Below, piece after piece: positions 40,201 through 64,000 of a stretch of 64,000 bases of DNA. The position numbers were made by a program, and so were the translations under genes. Each line of letters starts with the position of its first letter. Within the stretch, counting starts at the first letter, position 1. The notes under the pieces were generated by a model that was given only the letters and a program-made list of their open reading frames with translations, made no database searches and was not told the origin of the DNA. The stretch is taken from NCBI GenBank assembly GCA_902728285.1, contig CACVBU010000532.1, positions 584,059 to 648,058 of the forward strand, read 5' to 3'. This DNA is from Clytia hemisphaerica (taxonomy: Eukaryota > Cnidaria > Hydrozoa > Leptothecata > Clytiidae).

Positions 40201-43200
40201 AAGTACTATAGGAGCTAATTGTAAAATAGGTATGTCCGCAATATTATAGTTGTCGTTGTTTTTTGTTCAGCACTAAAGATTTTATTCATTTGCTCAGGTT
40301 ACATATGAGTGGGCTGAGTGCAACTTGAGAATAGTTATGTATAAAAAAGTTCATTATTTTTATAAGAGTCAGGGGCCTCGTCTTCAAAGTGTTTGCTTCA
40401 AAATAATTCTGCGCCATTAGACATACTAAGTTTTTGTAAAAAGTCTTTAGGCTAGTTATCCAGTTTTCTCTTGATTTCAGGAAAAAATGTGACGATAAAA
40501 AATTCGTATATTTGGGATAACACTGTGATAGGAGATGATTGTTACATTGTCCAATCAATCATTTGTGAAAACTGTCAAATCAATAGGTTGGTATACATTG
40601 TTTAACCCATTAAATGCCATCAATTCAGATTTTCAAGTATTCGAGGTCAAATGCGCGTACAGATTCTTGACTTAGTTTTGTGCTCGGGTAGGGTCAAAAA
40701 TGGGGTGGCTTGGGTTGCAGTGCTAAGGTACAGATCCGAAAAACTGAACGATCTCATTATGAAGCCAGTGACACTGAATGTTTTAATCCTACCTTCTTTT
40801 TGCGATAGCCTACGTCATAAGGACGTAACAAACAAAATTAGCCTACGTCATAAGGACTTAACAAACAAAATTACAAACGATGCTTTCTCAACGAAATGAA
40901 ATTCTTAAAACTCTTCATTCTAGAAATGTAAAAATGGTTGATGCAATGATATCTTATAACGTGAGTAAAATTTTTCTCAATCAACAATATTAAGTTTTGA
41001 ATTGAACGATAGAATTCATGGTAAAAACTATACTTTACTTGTTAAATAAACCAACAAATCTTGCATTAAAGTGATTCTTCTGCTCCTTTAAGTGTAGTCA
41101 AATTTGTGTCATTCTTGCACAGGTTTGCATTGATGAAGGAATGGAATTGAAACCATGCACGCGACTTTCACTGAAGAAGCCAGATTCCGATGGTTTCGGT
41201 GATGACGATGATGATGACAGTGACATCGATGAAAATATGAAAAAATTGAAAATCCAAGATAAAAAAGGTCTGCTCAATCTCTTAATATTTTGTTGGTTGA
41301 TATTTTCTAATAATACTAGTCTCCAAATTACTAGTTATCTGCTTTGTTTGGTCTTGGTCAAGTTAATTTCCTCAAATTTGTTTTTCCTGTAGCTTTCAAG
41401 AATTAAGGATAGAACATAACAAACTATATTATACTATTGTATGATTTCAGATTACGATATTGAGATAGTGGGTGCAAACGGCAAAGGGTTTTTATGGCCT
41501 TATGATATGGAAGAAGAGGGAAATATTCCAAGTCTTACAGGTACAAGAACTAATTTGTTAGTTGAATCATACTCTCTTTCCTTGTCCCAACAGTTCACAA
41601 TTTTGTAATATAAACGATTTTCTAAATGCTGAAACAAATTTTCACACGCCATATGAACCGTTTTTAAGTACCCCTTTTCGAAAGATTCGCCTGGTCTGCG
41701 AAAAAGTGTGGTAGTCATGAAGATTTGAACTTGGTAAAGGATTGTAAGTGATCGCTGCACATGAAAAGCATTAAACAAACCAACCATGCTGACGTTTCAG
41801 GGAACGACTACGAGACATCAGATGGAGAGAGCAACAGTGAAGATGAAGATGAAGATTCAACACCAAACTCTCCACAACCTGAACTCTCCAATTGTATGCA
41901 TACTCTTATTTGGGGCAATCTCCTCATCGACTTCGCTAACCTTTCCCTTCAGCTTGTTAATTTTTAAGAAAATTCTTTTCAAAGTTTTGCCATTCTTTTT
42001 ATGAGCCTTTTCAGCATTCTTTTAATTCAGAACGGACATTCTTATTCGACCCCCCCCCCCCCCACCCTTAGTTAGAAGTGTTTTACATATTTTCTTTTCG
42101 TTTACATAATATGCACTTTCTTCGCAAGATTGCAAGAGAGACAGAAGCGGTCATTTAACGCTCCGTCTGTAAGAGAATCTTCAAATATCTTTCTCCTTCA
42201 ATTTCACTTCACTTGCTCTTTAGTGCACCAATTCTATATAGAGGTCGTGGAGAATTTGAAGAGCGGCTACCTCGAGAAAATTGCTGCTGATAATATCGCC
42301 TTAGAAATCAATGCATCGAAGTAAGTCCCACAAATTTATTCGCGATCAATTTCATTTGATAAGCAAAATCTTTGTTTTAACTCCTTGAGTACCTTTTCAC
42401 AAAAAACTGACAGGTTTGGCACGCTATATACGTGGGACCTTAAAAATTTCGTTGAAAAAGTCGTTGGTGGTGAATTTGATTGGCTTCCACGATACCAAAA
42501 ACGAATGAAAAATTCGTTTTTACATGAAGCCTGACAAAGACTGTCAATATAATCTGTAGTAGAAACAAAAATAGCTATAACTTTTGATAGAATTTAAATT
42601 GGAAAGTGGTTTTGTGTTCGTCGAAAAGATAGTCAGGAGTGGAATGTTATCACATATAATAAACCCTCTTATATTTTATGATTTTTCGATCACTTTTAAA
42701 GATTTTATGAGGTGTGGGATTTTTCGTCCACCCTCTCCCAAGATTATTTTTCCCAAAAAACCTGGGCTCTATTGTTCGTAAAGTTAGAATATATCTGCTT
42801 ATTATTTTTCTATAGATTCAAGTTCAACATCAGTATACCAGAGCTTTGTCAGACGGTAGCAAAAGCATTGCTAGAAATGTGTTTGAAACACGATGATACT
42901 CCAAAAACTGAACAAGTCAAAGAGTTTGGAAAGGTAAGAAAATATACCTGTAAAATGCTATTCATAGAATACCTCTAGGGTGATTTTGACTGAAAATGAG
43001 TGTTAGCTGTTGGAGTTTTTTTTATATAGAAATCATTCCTTTTTCAGATCACCAAAGGTTTGCATCCACTGTTATTGAAATATTTCAACACTGCAGAAAC
43101 ACAAACATACGCTATAAACTCCATAGAGGTATAACCACAAACTTCAAATCTCTGCTAGATTCAATCTTTACATATCTACAGTTGGTTGTTCATAAGATAC

Positions 43201-43665
43201 CATGCAATAAATAATATTCCTATTCCAAGGGCATTGGATGACTATTAAATTTGATATTTTGTAGGAGCACTTCTTGACGTCTATCGAGGAAGTAGCGTAT
43301 TATGTTTTACCATCCATCCTCCACAAACTATATGATGCTGATGTATTGGATGAAGCTGTCATATTGAGGTGGTATGCTTGCCCTCATGAAATCAGTGAAG
43401 ACCATATCATCATCCGTGAAGAAAACAGGACTCTGCTACGAAAAACACCTGTAAGTAAAGTGATTTCTAAGAACACTCGCCTCGGTTTTATACTTTATTT
43501 TGTTGTAAAATCTTATGAAATTGTAAGTGCACCATGTTGTAATTTTGTACGATGTTAATTTACACCGTTCTCTCTTACCTTCACCATCAGAATTTGTTGA
43601 AATTCGTGAATTGGTTACAAGAAGCTGAAGAAGAGGACGACAGTGATGAAGAAGAAGATGAATGA
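37246..43665 (+). CDS. EIF2B5: eIF2B epsilon subunit, 21 coding exons
   Basis: Exons: 37246-37380, 37577-37701, 37921-38023, 38480-38562, 38664-38738, 38847-38946, 39060-39137, 39317-39394, 39568-39653, 39783-39887, 40129-40229, 40481-40586, 40924-40960, 41123-41267, 41451-41540, 41801-41893, 42224-42320, 42816-42933, 43048-43128, 43265-43450, 43591-43665. All phases join, giving 698 aa (human 721). The N-terminal nucleotidyltransferase-like part ([33 protein letters not shown]) is followed by hexapeptide repeats ([15 protein letters not shown]), an acidic Ser/Asp/Glu linker, and the C-terminal W2 HEAT domain that catalyses GDP release from eIF2. The acidic [12 protein letters not shown] end is typical. 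The donor after 40586 is GTTGGT, slightly weak. It is the rate-limiting exchange factor of translation initiation and the target of stress control. Confidence 0.96.
38043..38361. mobile_element. TTAA-flanked MITE in an EIF2B5 intron
   Basis: TTTAAACCCTTTCCGTGCCG at the left faces GGCACGGCAGTTAAAGGGTTAA at the right. Inside, GTCGGCATATGCCAACAT and GGCATATGCCGACATCC form a second inverted pair. TTAA with CCCTTT ends suggests a piggyBac-like origin, as for the element at 8699, but the interiors differ. Confidence 0.55.
40808..40873. repeat. Two tandem 33-bp units in an EIF2B5 intron
   Basis: GCCTACGTCATAAGGAC, then RTAACAAACAAAATTA, is repeated twice with one difference (GACGTAAC/GACTTAAC). Confidence 0.8.
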
Positions 43666-43805
43666 GAATCTATTTTTTGAGTAAATCGTATTTTTTATGT
43701 CTAGATTTTTATTTAAGATGAATTTTCAAAATAGAAATAGTTAAATAACAAATTGAATCATTTCGCATGTTGTCTTTTGTTGTCAGTAAACTTATCCATG
43801 GTTCG

Positions 43806-44078
43806 TCAGCCATCAACATCAAAGTATATGTCTAAAACTCTGGGAATATACTCTTTGATTTGAATACTTCCTTTTCTTTTGCATGTTGGAGAAACTAACT
43901 GACAAGTGAATTTTTTCTCTGGAAACTTTGACTTCTTTACGTTGAAATGTCCGATTTTGAATGACATTACTTGCTTGATCGGGGTAAATATAAGGCTTAA
44001 GTAAGGGAACGTTTTTGTCCCTGAAAAATTTTTTTTCTTTCTTGGTTGTTGAAATAGGCCGTGATGTTCTAATTTCAT
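43806..44078 (-). CDS. Possible small hypothetical protein, 90 aa
   Basis: An ATG-started frame (MKLEHHGLFQQPRKKKNFSG) has a mixed, non-repetitive composition and ends YIPRVLDIYFDVDG. No family, signal peptide or domain is recognised. It lies antisense to the expected EIF2B5 3' UTR and could be a last exon of a minus-strand gene or chance. A polypyrimidine tract or acceptor upstream is not convincing. Confidence 0.25.
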   Translation of the reverse strand: MKLEHHGLFQQPRKKKNFSGTKTFPYLSLIFTPIKQVMSFKIGHFNVKKSKFPEKKFTCQLVSPTCKRKGSIQIKEYIPRVLDIYFDVDG

Positions 44079-45164
44079 CTCATGCGCAAAAATATTTCAT
44101 TCGGAACTGTCAATTTTTTTTAATATTTTGTGTCTGTCACGCTAAAATGGTAGGCCAATTGCAATAATTAAATATTAAATTATAACGTTACAATTACAAT
44201 ATTTTAAAGTGCTTAAAACATATAGACAGAGCTAGGAAATACAAGTCAAAATTAAAAAACTTGAATCAGGACACAAATAAATATAATGAAATTGAATCGA
44301 AATCCTGTCGAAATAGCACAACCTAACGAGGGATAGGATTCAGGTTGCCTGTACCAGACGTCCACGGCTTTTTTTGCGTTTCTGTAGTAACTTATCCTAA
44401 ATTAAATCAAATATCCTCCCAAGGGGTAGCCAATACTAGACATCACCTGCGTTTTTTCTACGCAATTAAAGAGAGATGAAAAATTCCCGGTTTTTAGTGA
44501 GGTGCTCGATACCCAAGGGGTGATTTAGGATCTGCTTATCTGATATTCCAATGGCGGATTGGCGGCCGGCCACGCTAAAGAAAGAAGCGGCCAATTTCCC
44601 ATCGGAGAGGAATGATAGTCGGCTTTTGATGTGCCGCATCTCCAGTCGGGCTCAATCACCCTTTGTACAAAGCCGAAAATATTTCGGTTGGACCCGCCAA
44701 TCCCTGAAAACGAGGGCTGGGTTGCCAGACCTCTGGCCTACCTCTATCCCAACAAGCGATTTTTTTATTACTCACGGTGTCGAGGAAAAAGCCGTGGTCG
44801 TCTGGTACAGGCAACCAGACCTTTCGCTGCAAAATCCTCTTTACGGTTGACGTGGTTTTTTTGCAAAGTTCCGTCGTAATCAAAACCTTTCAGATGTCGA
44901 AAAATTTTCCCGACCTTTAGAGCTTTAAGGCTTGGGGACACGAGAAGTTTTTTTCGCGTTGGTGCAATGCAACATGCTCCATCCCACCCAAGAAAAAAGT
45001 GTGTGTCTCATGGTTTCCTTTTGTTGTTTCATGGGACAAAAAGTGAGGGAAATACGGGTGCCAGATAAAGGATCCGCCCGCCGCCCGCCTAAATCGCGGG
45101 CGGATTGATACTTCCTTGATTTCATGATTTCATCACTTTTTTTACACGAATCCAGAAAAACAAA
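44079..45164. other. EIF2B5-HARS intergenic region with HARS promoter
   Basis: It contains a relatively GC-rich stretch at 44540-44900 with several overlapping frames on both strands, none with protein-like features. CGGGCGGATTG-like direct repeats (CCGCCCGCCGCCCGCC at about 45073) lie about 90 bp before the HARS ATG and may be promoter sites. Confidence 0.4.
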
Positions 45165-57834
<12,670 letters not shown>

Positions 57835-58256
57835 ATCAACCAAAATTGAAATTAGATTTTTTTATGCAGTTTTTTTAAATGAAAAAATATTTATTTAGAT
57901 ATGATTTAATTAGTTCTTCTTCGTTAATCCCTGATTTAGCATAATCCTCTACTGCAAGTGTAAAATAATTTCTCATTCCAGAAACTAGTTAGGCTTCTGC
58001 CTTCTCATAGGAAGTATACCTATAGAGGTCAGACTAGAAACTAGTAGCCTTATTCTCAGGTGCCCACTATGTTAATTATTCGATTTTTTAGATAACTATC
58101 TAAAATAGTTTCAATAGTTATGATCAATTTGCTTTGGGGGTATTCAGAAATACAAATTGGCTTTGTAAAGAATTACCAAAATTTAAGGCCACTCAGGGCC
58201 ACTTATTATGAGTACATTACTGTAATGTGATACATTTTCGCGGATGGCACTTTAGA
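57835..58256. other. HARS 3' flank
   Basis: AT-rich. ACTAGTTAGGCTTCTGCC and ACTAGTAGCC form a loose local repeat. Nothing else was recognised. Confidence 0.35.
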
Positions 58257-58961
58257 CACAGGAAAAAATCATCAAATCACACGCGTGTGAAATTCAATAA
58301 TCACAAAATGTGAAATTGCTATTTCCCACGCGAATCACACGCGTGTGATTTTGTAAACTTTCACACGAGTGGGAAATACTAAAAACCCAAACGTATTTTT
58401 TGAACTGTGAAATTGGATATCACATGCGTGAAATCAAGTATCCAAAAAATTTAGATTAACCACACAAGCGTGTGTTTTGCTATTTCACAAATGTGAAATC
58501 GAGTATGTGTGTTTTGCTATTTCACAAATGTGAAATCGAATATCCCAAAAGATTTTGGACAAACGCACACGCGTGTGTTTTGCTTATTTTTAAAACACAT
58601 GCGTGCTCTTCATTTCGAGGTTAAATGAGTTTGACTTAGTCGTCGTGTGATTTTGAAAAAACCACGCGTGTGTTAATTTGTCTGTTACTTGGAGAAAAGA
58701 CATTCGTTATTTTTGAAAACACATGCGTGTTCTTCATTTCGAGGTTAAATGAATTTGACTTAATCGTCGTGTGATTTTGGAAAAACCACGCGTGTGTTTA
58801 TCCATACCGAAATTCCCAAATGTGAAAGACTTATATCCCAAGACCTCAAAGCTCTGAAAAATATCACAAACTGAAAATTTTAAAAATCACACGCCGACAG
58901 AAAATTTCTGTGCAGTAATGTTGGTTTTCACACGCGTGTGATTTATTGATTTTTTCCTGTG
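58257..58961. mobile_element. CACAG-ended TIR element full of CACACGCGTGTG palindromes
   Basis: CACAGGAAAAAATCATCAAA at the left is mirrored at the right (TTTATTGATTTTTTCCTGTG). The bases AGA flank both ends, a 3-bp duplication as in CACTA/EnSpm elements. More than a dozen ACACGCGTGTGA-like palindromes lie inside. An 80-bp internal segment (about 58598-58678) is repeated at about 58719-58800. No ORF. Confidence 0.7.
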
Positions 58962-60201
58962 AGATAGAGAGAACAATTTTTTGCCATCAGGTAGTATACT
59001 ACTTTAAAAGTCGGCTTTGGTTCAAACATACACATTTTAAGACTCAGTGCCTCAGTTAGCTTTTTTTAACCCTGTTCAAAATTACATCCCTAGCTCAGTG
59101 CCTCAATTTACTTTTTCATAACACTGTTTATAAATACAATCAACTCGGAGCGTTGATAAGGCACCAAATGATAAATCTATGCCAAAATGAGAACCCATCA
59201 ACCTAGAGGAACAAACAGATAATGTTTTGTAAGTTTTCAACATTTTTTTTAGATTTGTTTTTTTTCAACATACAAAATGTTTTGAGAGAGAATTCCGATA
59301 CTATATCTAAAACTCTATCTTTAAAAAAATTAAATTACTGACAAACCATGATTGTCTGCCATTCACAAATTTAAGTCAAGTTTCTTTTAGCCGTGGCATT
59401 CTAGTTTCGAATTTGAGAATTTTCGACTTGATTTCACAACGAAAAAAATTGACTCGAGCAAACAGCAAACTTATTTGAATACTCTACCTAATGACATTCA
59501 CTGCGGAAAATTGACTATTTTTCAGTTTCATAAACTAAAGGTTTCTGTGATGCAAAAATAAACACTGTACATTTGGATATTTAATAGAAAAATTAAGTAT
59601 TTAGTAAAAATCAGAGAATTGGTAAAAATACTGAAAAAAGTATTGCAACACTCCTTGAAGGAGAGATGTGTTGTCCCTGCCCGGCATGATGTGAAAACAC
59701 CGGAACTAACAGAATTTGAACATGTAAAAGCCCAATTAAAGATGATGAATATTTTCCGGTCGCAGTCAGTATAGAGAAAAAACCTTCTTACGAACTGGGT
59801 ACTATTTTCCCAATTTTCGAAAAAAAATCTTAAGAGTCAACAACAAAGTATGAAAAAGAAAATAAAACTCAACAAAAAATTGAACAAACAAAAATAACAG
59901 AATTAAAAAAGCTTATCAAATTCGAATATAAACACGAAATTCCAACGAAAAAAGAACTAAAAATTGTTGTTTGAAGTTCCATACGAAAAATATAAATATG
60001 GTTGACGACTGATGTTCATATATGAAAACTCCATTTGTTTAAATAACCTATCTAAAACGCGAAAGCCCACTTCGAAAAGTGCTGCCTGTCCTTGAATTGC
60101 AGCGAAGCGAGCGGCGTTCCTCATCTCACTTTCCACCAACATTTCTCTCCCTACTTCCAGTATAGTTCAAATGCCACTGAATGCATAACCTTATCCATGT
60201 C
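58962..60201. other. Intergenic between converging HARS and dystroglycan
   Basis: It probably includes the dystroglycan 3' UTR (minus strand). AACTCAGTGCCTCAGTTAGC-like words at 59040 and 59095 form a short direct repeat. No gene recognised. Confidence 0.4.
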
Positions 60202-63200
60202 TTAACGAGCGGAGTATGGTGGCGGTGCGTTGTATCCGCCGCGCGTTTCTTTGGGAGATTTTGGAGCGAGTGGCGCGTTTTCGTCATCCTCGGTGGATGG
60301 TGCAGTTGATGATTCTGGCCCATCAGGCGAACCATCGCGAGGTCCATAGCCTTGCACTGGTGGCTTTTCATTAGGTAAAATCAAAGGTTTCAATGAAACA
60401 AAGTCTGGTTTTTCTTCGTACTCTTCTAAGAAAATGACGGGTTTCTTTTGATTCATGTAAGACTCATCTTTATCGGATTGCGTTTCGTACTTCTTCTTGC
60501 GTCGGTAAACACAGCACAGAATGAGCGCGATGATGAGCAGGATGATAACGATGACGATGACGGGAATCAAGATGCGTTGCCACAAACTCTCCTCTTCTTC
60601 TGGATCGTTCACTAAGGGTATCAATCCGATTTCACACTCGTCCGAAACTGACGTCACTCCCGATGACAAAATGGTATACGGAAGCAACTTTTCGTTCAAA
60701 CTAGAAGTATCACCAAGTCTTCGTGCCAGTGAACCTAGCTCAGCATTATTGCAGTCAGAAGCATTTTTCAAGAGTTCGTCACTCCAAATGACAACAACAG
60801 ATCCTTTTCTGAATTCGACATTCTTGATACGATTCAAATTAGAATATCCAAGAGCTTTAGCGATCTTATGAATGATTTCGACTTTCTTGATGGGGTCATT
60901 TTGAATGGAGTCGAATTCAATTTCCAAGGTCATGTTAAACTTGAAGTTGTACACAAATTGGTCTTTAGAGACAATAACTTTGAAGTTGTAAACAGCTGAA
61001 AGTCCTTTATCGTCTTTGGCTTTCAAAGCGAAATCATGTGAACCGGCATCTTTGGATTCTGGTAGAAGGTAAATTTTTCGTTCTTCTCTGTAGGCGATCC
61101 ATGAAGGAACATTAGTTGACCAACTGGCATCTTTGTTCATGTAGAGAAGGTCAATGGTCAAAGGATCATCATCTCTGAATAATCCAATAGGAACTGAAAA
61201 GATCTTTGGTGTCTGTTCTTGCACTTTTATCTCACCAAATTTGTGTTCATCTACAACTTCAGGAGCTTGATTGACAGTTGGTTGGATGGTGGTGGGCGGT
61301 TGAGTGGTGGGTGGTTCGGTGGTCGTGGTCGTTGTCGTTGTGGTGGTAGTAGGGGCGGTCGTTTCTTCTTTTGTTGTCGGTGGGGCAGTTGTGTCTGGTT
61401 GTGTTGTTGGAATAACAGACGTTTGAATCATGGGTGGTAACGATTTGGTGGGCGTGATTTGAATGGAAGAAACGGAAGGTCTAACATCAATACTTGCTGA
61501 TGGGATTACTGTTGGCGTGCCTTGAATAGAGGGCGTTGCTCCGGGTGTAGCACCAGCGCCAAGGGCACGACGGTTGCGTTTGGTTCTTGAGGAAGTAACA
61601 AACCATCCCAAAACGGGATAATGGAAGTCAGAAAAATCTTCGCGTTGGGTGTAAGTTCGTAACACGCTCACATCTTGGTGTCCTATGTATCAAAAGAAAA
61701 GAAAGAAGAGAAATGATTAACTTTTTACATCCCATAAGTGTAAAAGCAGATGAACGTCTTAGCTGACTTTAAGCGGATTGCCAAGTCGTTAAGTTATGGT
61801 AAACCAGCTTTTAAGCCACTTAAGCATTTCTGTACAAACCCTTTATAAAAAAAGTCAAGATAAGCTCGAATATTTTCTCCACTTTCAAAAACAAAGAGAC
61901 GTCTACTAAAAACATCTAGCAACAAACCTTCAATATTAGACCCACATGCAAGCTTCCATGAAACAGTGAATCCGGGTTCTTCTCCAACAATTTTTCGTGG
62001 ATGATCACCAGGGCCGGCCATTCGGAGATTGGAAGACAACATTTCATTGCCGTCCATACGGTTTCCATATTCAAGTTTCAAATCACCAATAGCTGCATCG
62101 AAACGATGTGAAAATTCCCTCAGAAATTTGACTCGATCATGCCCAGTGATTTTCTCGATATTCGCGTGAAAGATGACTGAGGCGAGTGTAGTAGCAGCGT
62201 CTTTGCACCCGTGATTATTTTTACCTTTAGTGACAGTCAAAGTGAGTTTTCTGGTAACTTCGTTCCTGTTCTTCGGCTTGAATATAATACGTAGTCCTTT
62301 TCGAATGTCTTTTTCTAAGGGAACTCCGTGAAGTTTATTTCTTTCGGTATCAAAAGATAGCCAGCTTGGTAGGGCGTTGCTTCCTTCTTCTACAACCTAC
62401 AAAAAAGGGGGGAAATAAATTACTTTGACATGACCTTTATATTCGCAGACTAACAAAATTTGCTCAATTATACTTCCTCTCGGGAACATAATCTAAAGGC
62501 TGCTATGGGGTTCCATTTTACTCGTTTACATTTCAGAGCGGAGTAAATATTTTACAGAAGAATTAGAAGTTGGTTTACAAAAAGAAGGTGTTTGATTACA
62601 CAAGGGAAAGGTTTATAGAGAAAATAGAAGTTAAGCAACAAAATCTTTGTGTGACTTTTTCACCGCATCTTGTAATTCGAACTGAAAGAAAACACTCCAT
62701 CTTTTTTTCCTTTTGGATGACTAAACTGAATGCTATGTGAGAAGTTCTACCTATCCACTGTTTTGAAGGGTCCTTCAGAAATGCAGGCCTGGTTGTTAGT
62801 AAACATCACCGAAAGTTTTGAAGTTCGAAATGCAAAACGTAGATCAAAATTATCTCTTTTTTGAAGAAATTTGACAAGTTAGAAAAAGAATGATAGAATA
62901 TCTTCATTTCTCAATTCACATGTACAGGCTAGCGCCATGAAGGGTCAATTTTCAATTAGGGGACGGCCTCTAATAACAGATTCTTTAAATCATGATAAAA
63001 TGTAATGGGAAAAGGATCAAATTCGGCAAACAATTTTGTGTTTCTATCTTTAGAAGCCGTTTTTATATAAAAAATGGAGTCAAAACAAAAACAGTTCCCT
63101 CACTGTTCAGAATGAAATTAAAGAATTTTTTATTAGCTCCAACAGAAGGAGGCAAAATGAAATGATTATTAAAATTAGGTCTAATATATGGAAATGGGAC

Positions 63201-63759
63201 CAACATAATGAAATTTTGATTCTGAAAAGAACTGTTCATTTCATTTCTTTTTTTCTCCCCAATTAGTTTCTGTATTTGCCCATTTCTACTTGCTGATAGC
63301 AAATAATTTTGAATGATTTTCGCCCGAGAATTTCCTTTTGAGTGAAAAGAGTTTTGTTTAGTGCTTTAATGAAGCAAAGAAGAAAGAATCTATCAAACAT
63401 TGATGAGGAAAGATCATCAATAATTGAAAAGATAACATTGAAACGTTTGGGATCATACTGGGTTCATTTTCATTAAACATTCAATGGATATCTATTCAAG
63501 AATAGTAAATTACTTCACTTGCAAAAAAAAGAACAAGAAAGTTTGTTCGTACCTGATATTCTCCACTATCCAGTGACGTCACAAAGTATTTGAAATATTT
63601 TCCTACTTCAACAGTTTTTTTAACAAAATCATGATCACGCTCATAAATCTCCTCTAATTTTCGATGCAGGTTATTCCGTACTTGATCCCAATTCGTTATC
63701 TCCATGCCATAGCTACAGGCTGCCAAACAAACCAAAATTGTTAAAAAGTTCAAATTCAT
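60202..63759 (-). CDS. DAG1: Dystroglycan, 3 coding exons
   Basis: Exons (minus): 63759-63553, 62396-61928, 61682-60202; phases join, giving 718 aa (human 895). Signal peptide MNLNFLTILVCLAACSYG; alpha N-terminal cadherin-like domain (ALPSWLSFDTERNKLHGVPL) and second domain (MAGPGDHPRKIV, SWKLACG); a furin-like RTKRNRR site; a short Thr/Pro mucin stretch with about 12 Thr in a row; a second cadherin-like domain (PSWIAYREERKIYLLPE); the SEA-like fold with GS in RKGSVVVIW, matching the alpha/beta self-cleavage site; one membrane helix (about residues 594-617); a basic stop CCVYRRKKK; and a tail ending APPPYSAR, a PPxY motif for dystrophin/WW binding. It links laminin-type matrix to the cytoskeleton. 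The mucin part is much shorter than in vertebrates. Confidence 0.96.
62397..63552 (-). other. Dystroglycan intron 1
   Basis: A GTACGA donor and TTTTTTGTAG acceptor bound 1.16 kb of AT-rich DNA. The frame at 63063-63302 lies inside it and shows no protein features. Confidence 0.6.
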
Positions 63760-64000
63760 GTCTAAGTATTATCTGTTAAAAGTCTTTAATATAATTTTCC
63801 AGTGAAATTGACAGTAAGCCACTACAAGTCCAACATAACCACTCAATATAATGATGTTATCAGTTTTTGTGTTGAGCGTCTAGAAAGATATTTACAAAGC
63901 TAAAATGAAAGAACAAAAACAAGATAAGAAATGGAACCAGCCTTCAGATTTAATGACAGTTGCAATCTTTTAATACTCAAACGATGATATGTTTTTGTAG

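Noticed and set aside
44551-44883. Three overlapping frames on both strands in a GC-richer patch
   Set aside because: Overlap of long frames in several phases is expected in GC-richer DNA; none shows a domain or conserved motif.
61219-61440. Gly/Arg-rich plus-strand frame
   Set aside because: It is the antisense of the Thr/Pro mucin stretch of dystroglycan.

Overview
This window is nuclear DNA of a eukaryote, almost certainly an animal. It is AT-rich and has spliceosomal introns with GT/AG borders. Its gene set points to a metazoan: a Src-family tyrosine kinase, dystroglycan, RAB28, eIF2B-epsilon and histidyl-tRNA synthetase. Compact introns, few introns in the kinase and the divergence of the proteins from vertebrate forms suggest an early-branching animal such as a sponge, cnidarian or placozoan relative. 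That last step is inference only.

Layout. (1) 180-7851 (+): a three-exon Src-type kinase whose 5.9-kb first intron is full of repeats, including a remnant pair of overlapping retrotransposon ORFs and an 86-bp perfect inverted repeat. (2) 9.6-18.8 kb: four small secreted proteins that share one symmetrical cysteine frame, C-x3-C-x6-C-x12-C-x6-C-x3-C; three lie on the minus strand and one on the plus strand. Each has its coding region in one exon just after a predicted splice acceptor. (3) 14-23 kb: a repeat field with several copies of a G-run-ended miniature element family that makes 8-bp target duplications. (4) 23.2-28.9 kb (+): a LINE with two intact long ORFs. ORF1 has an RNase H1-type hybrid-binding domain, a PHD-like finger, a coiled coil and three CCCH fingers. 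ORF2 has an endonuclease and a reverse transcriptase, no usable ATG, and sits in the -1 frame behind a T-TTT-TTA heptamer. (5) 28.9-36.2 kb: nested repeats with no gene recognised. (6) 36.2-57.8 kb (+): RAB28, EIF2B5 (21 coding exons) and HARS (two alternative first exons, cytosolic and mitochondrial). HARS intron 1 carries many repeats and an inverted copy of HARS's own exons 9-10. (7) 58.3-59.0 kb: a TIR element packed with a palindromic CACACGCGTGTG motif. (8) 60.2-63.8 kb (-): dystroglycan, converging on HARS.

The conserved genes have unrelated jobs: membrane signalling, vesicle or cilium traffic, translation initiation, tRNA charging and matrix adhesion. No pathway links them. The parts most worth follow-up are the symmetrical-cysteine secreted family, the predicted frameshift in the LINE, the G-run element family, and the HARS locus with its dual first exons and self-inverted exon copy. 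Exon borders were set by hand from GT/AG sites and reading phase. All family names rest on recognition of motifs, not on searches.
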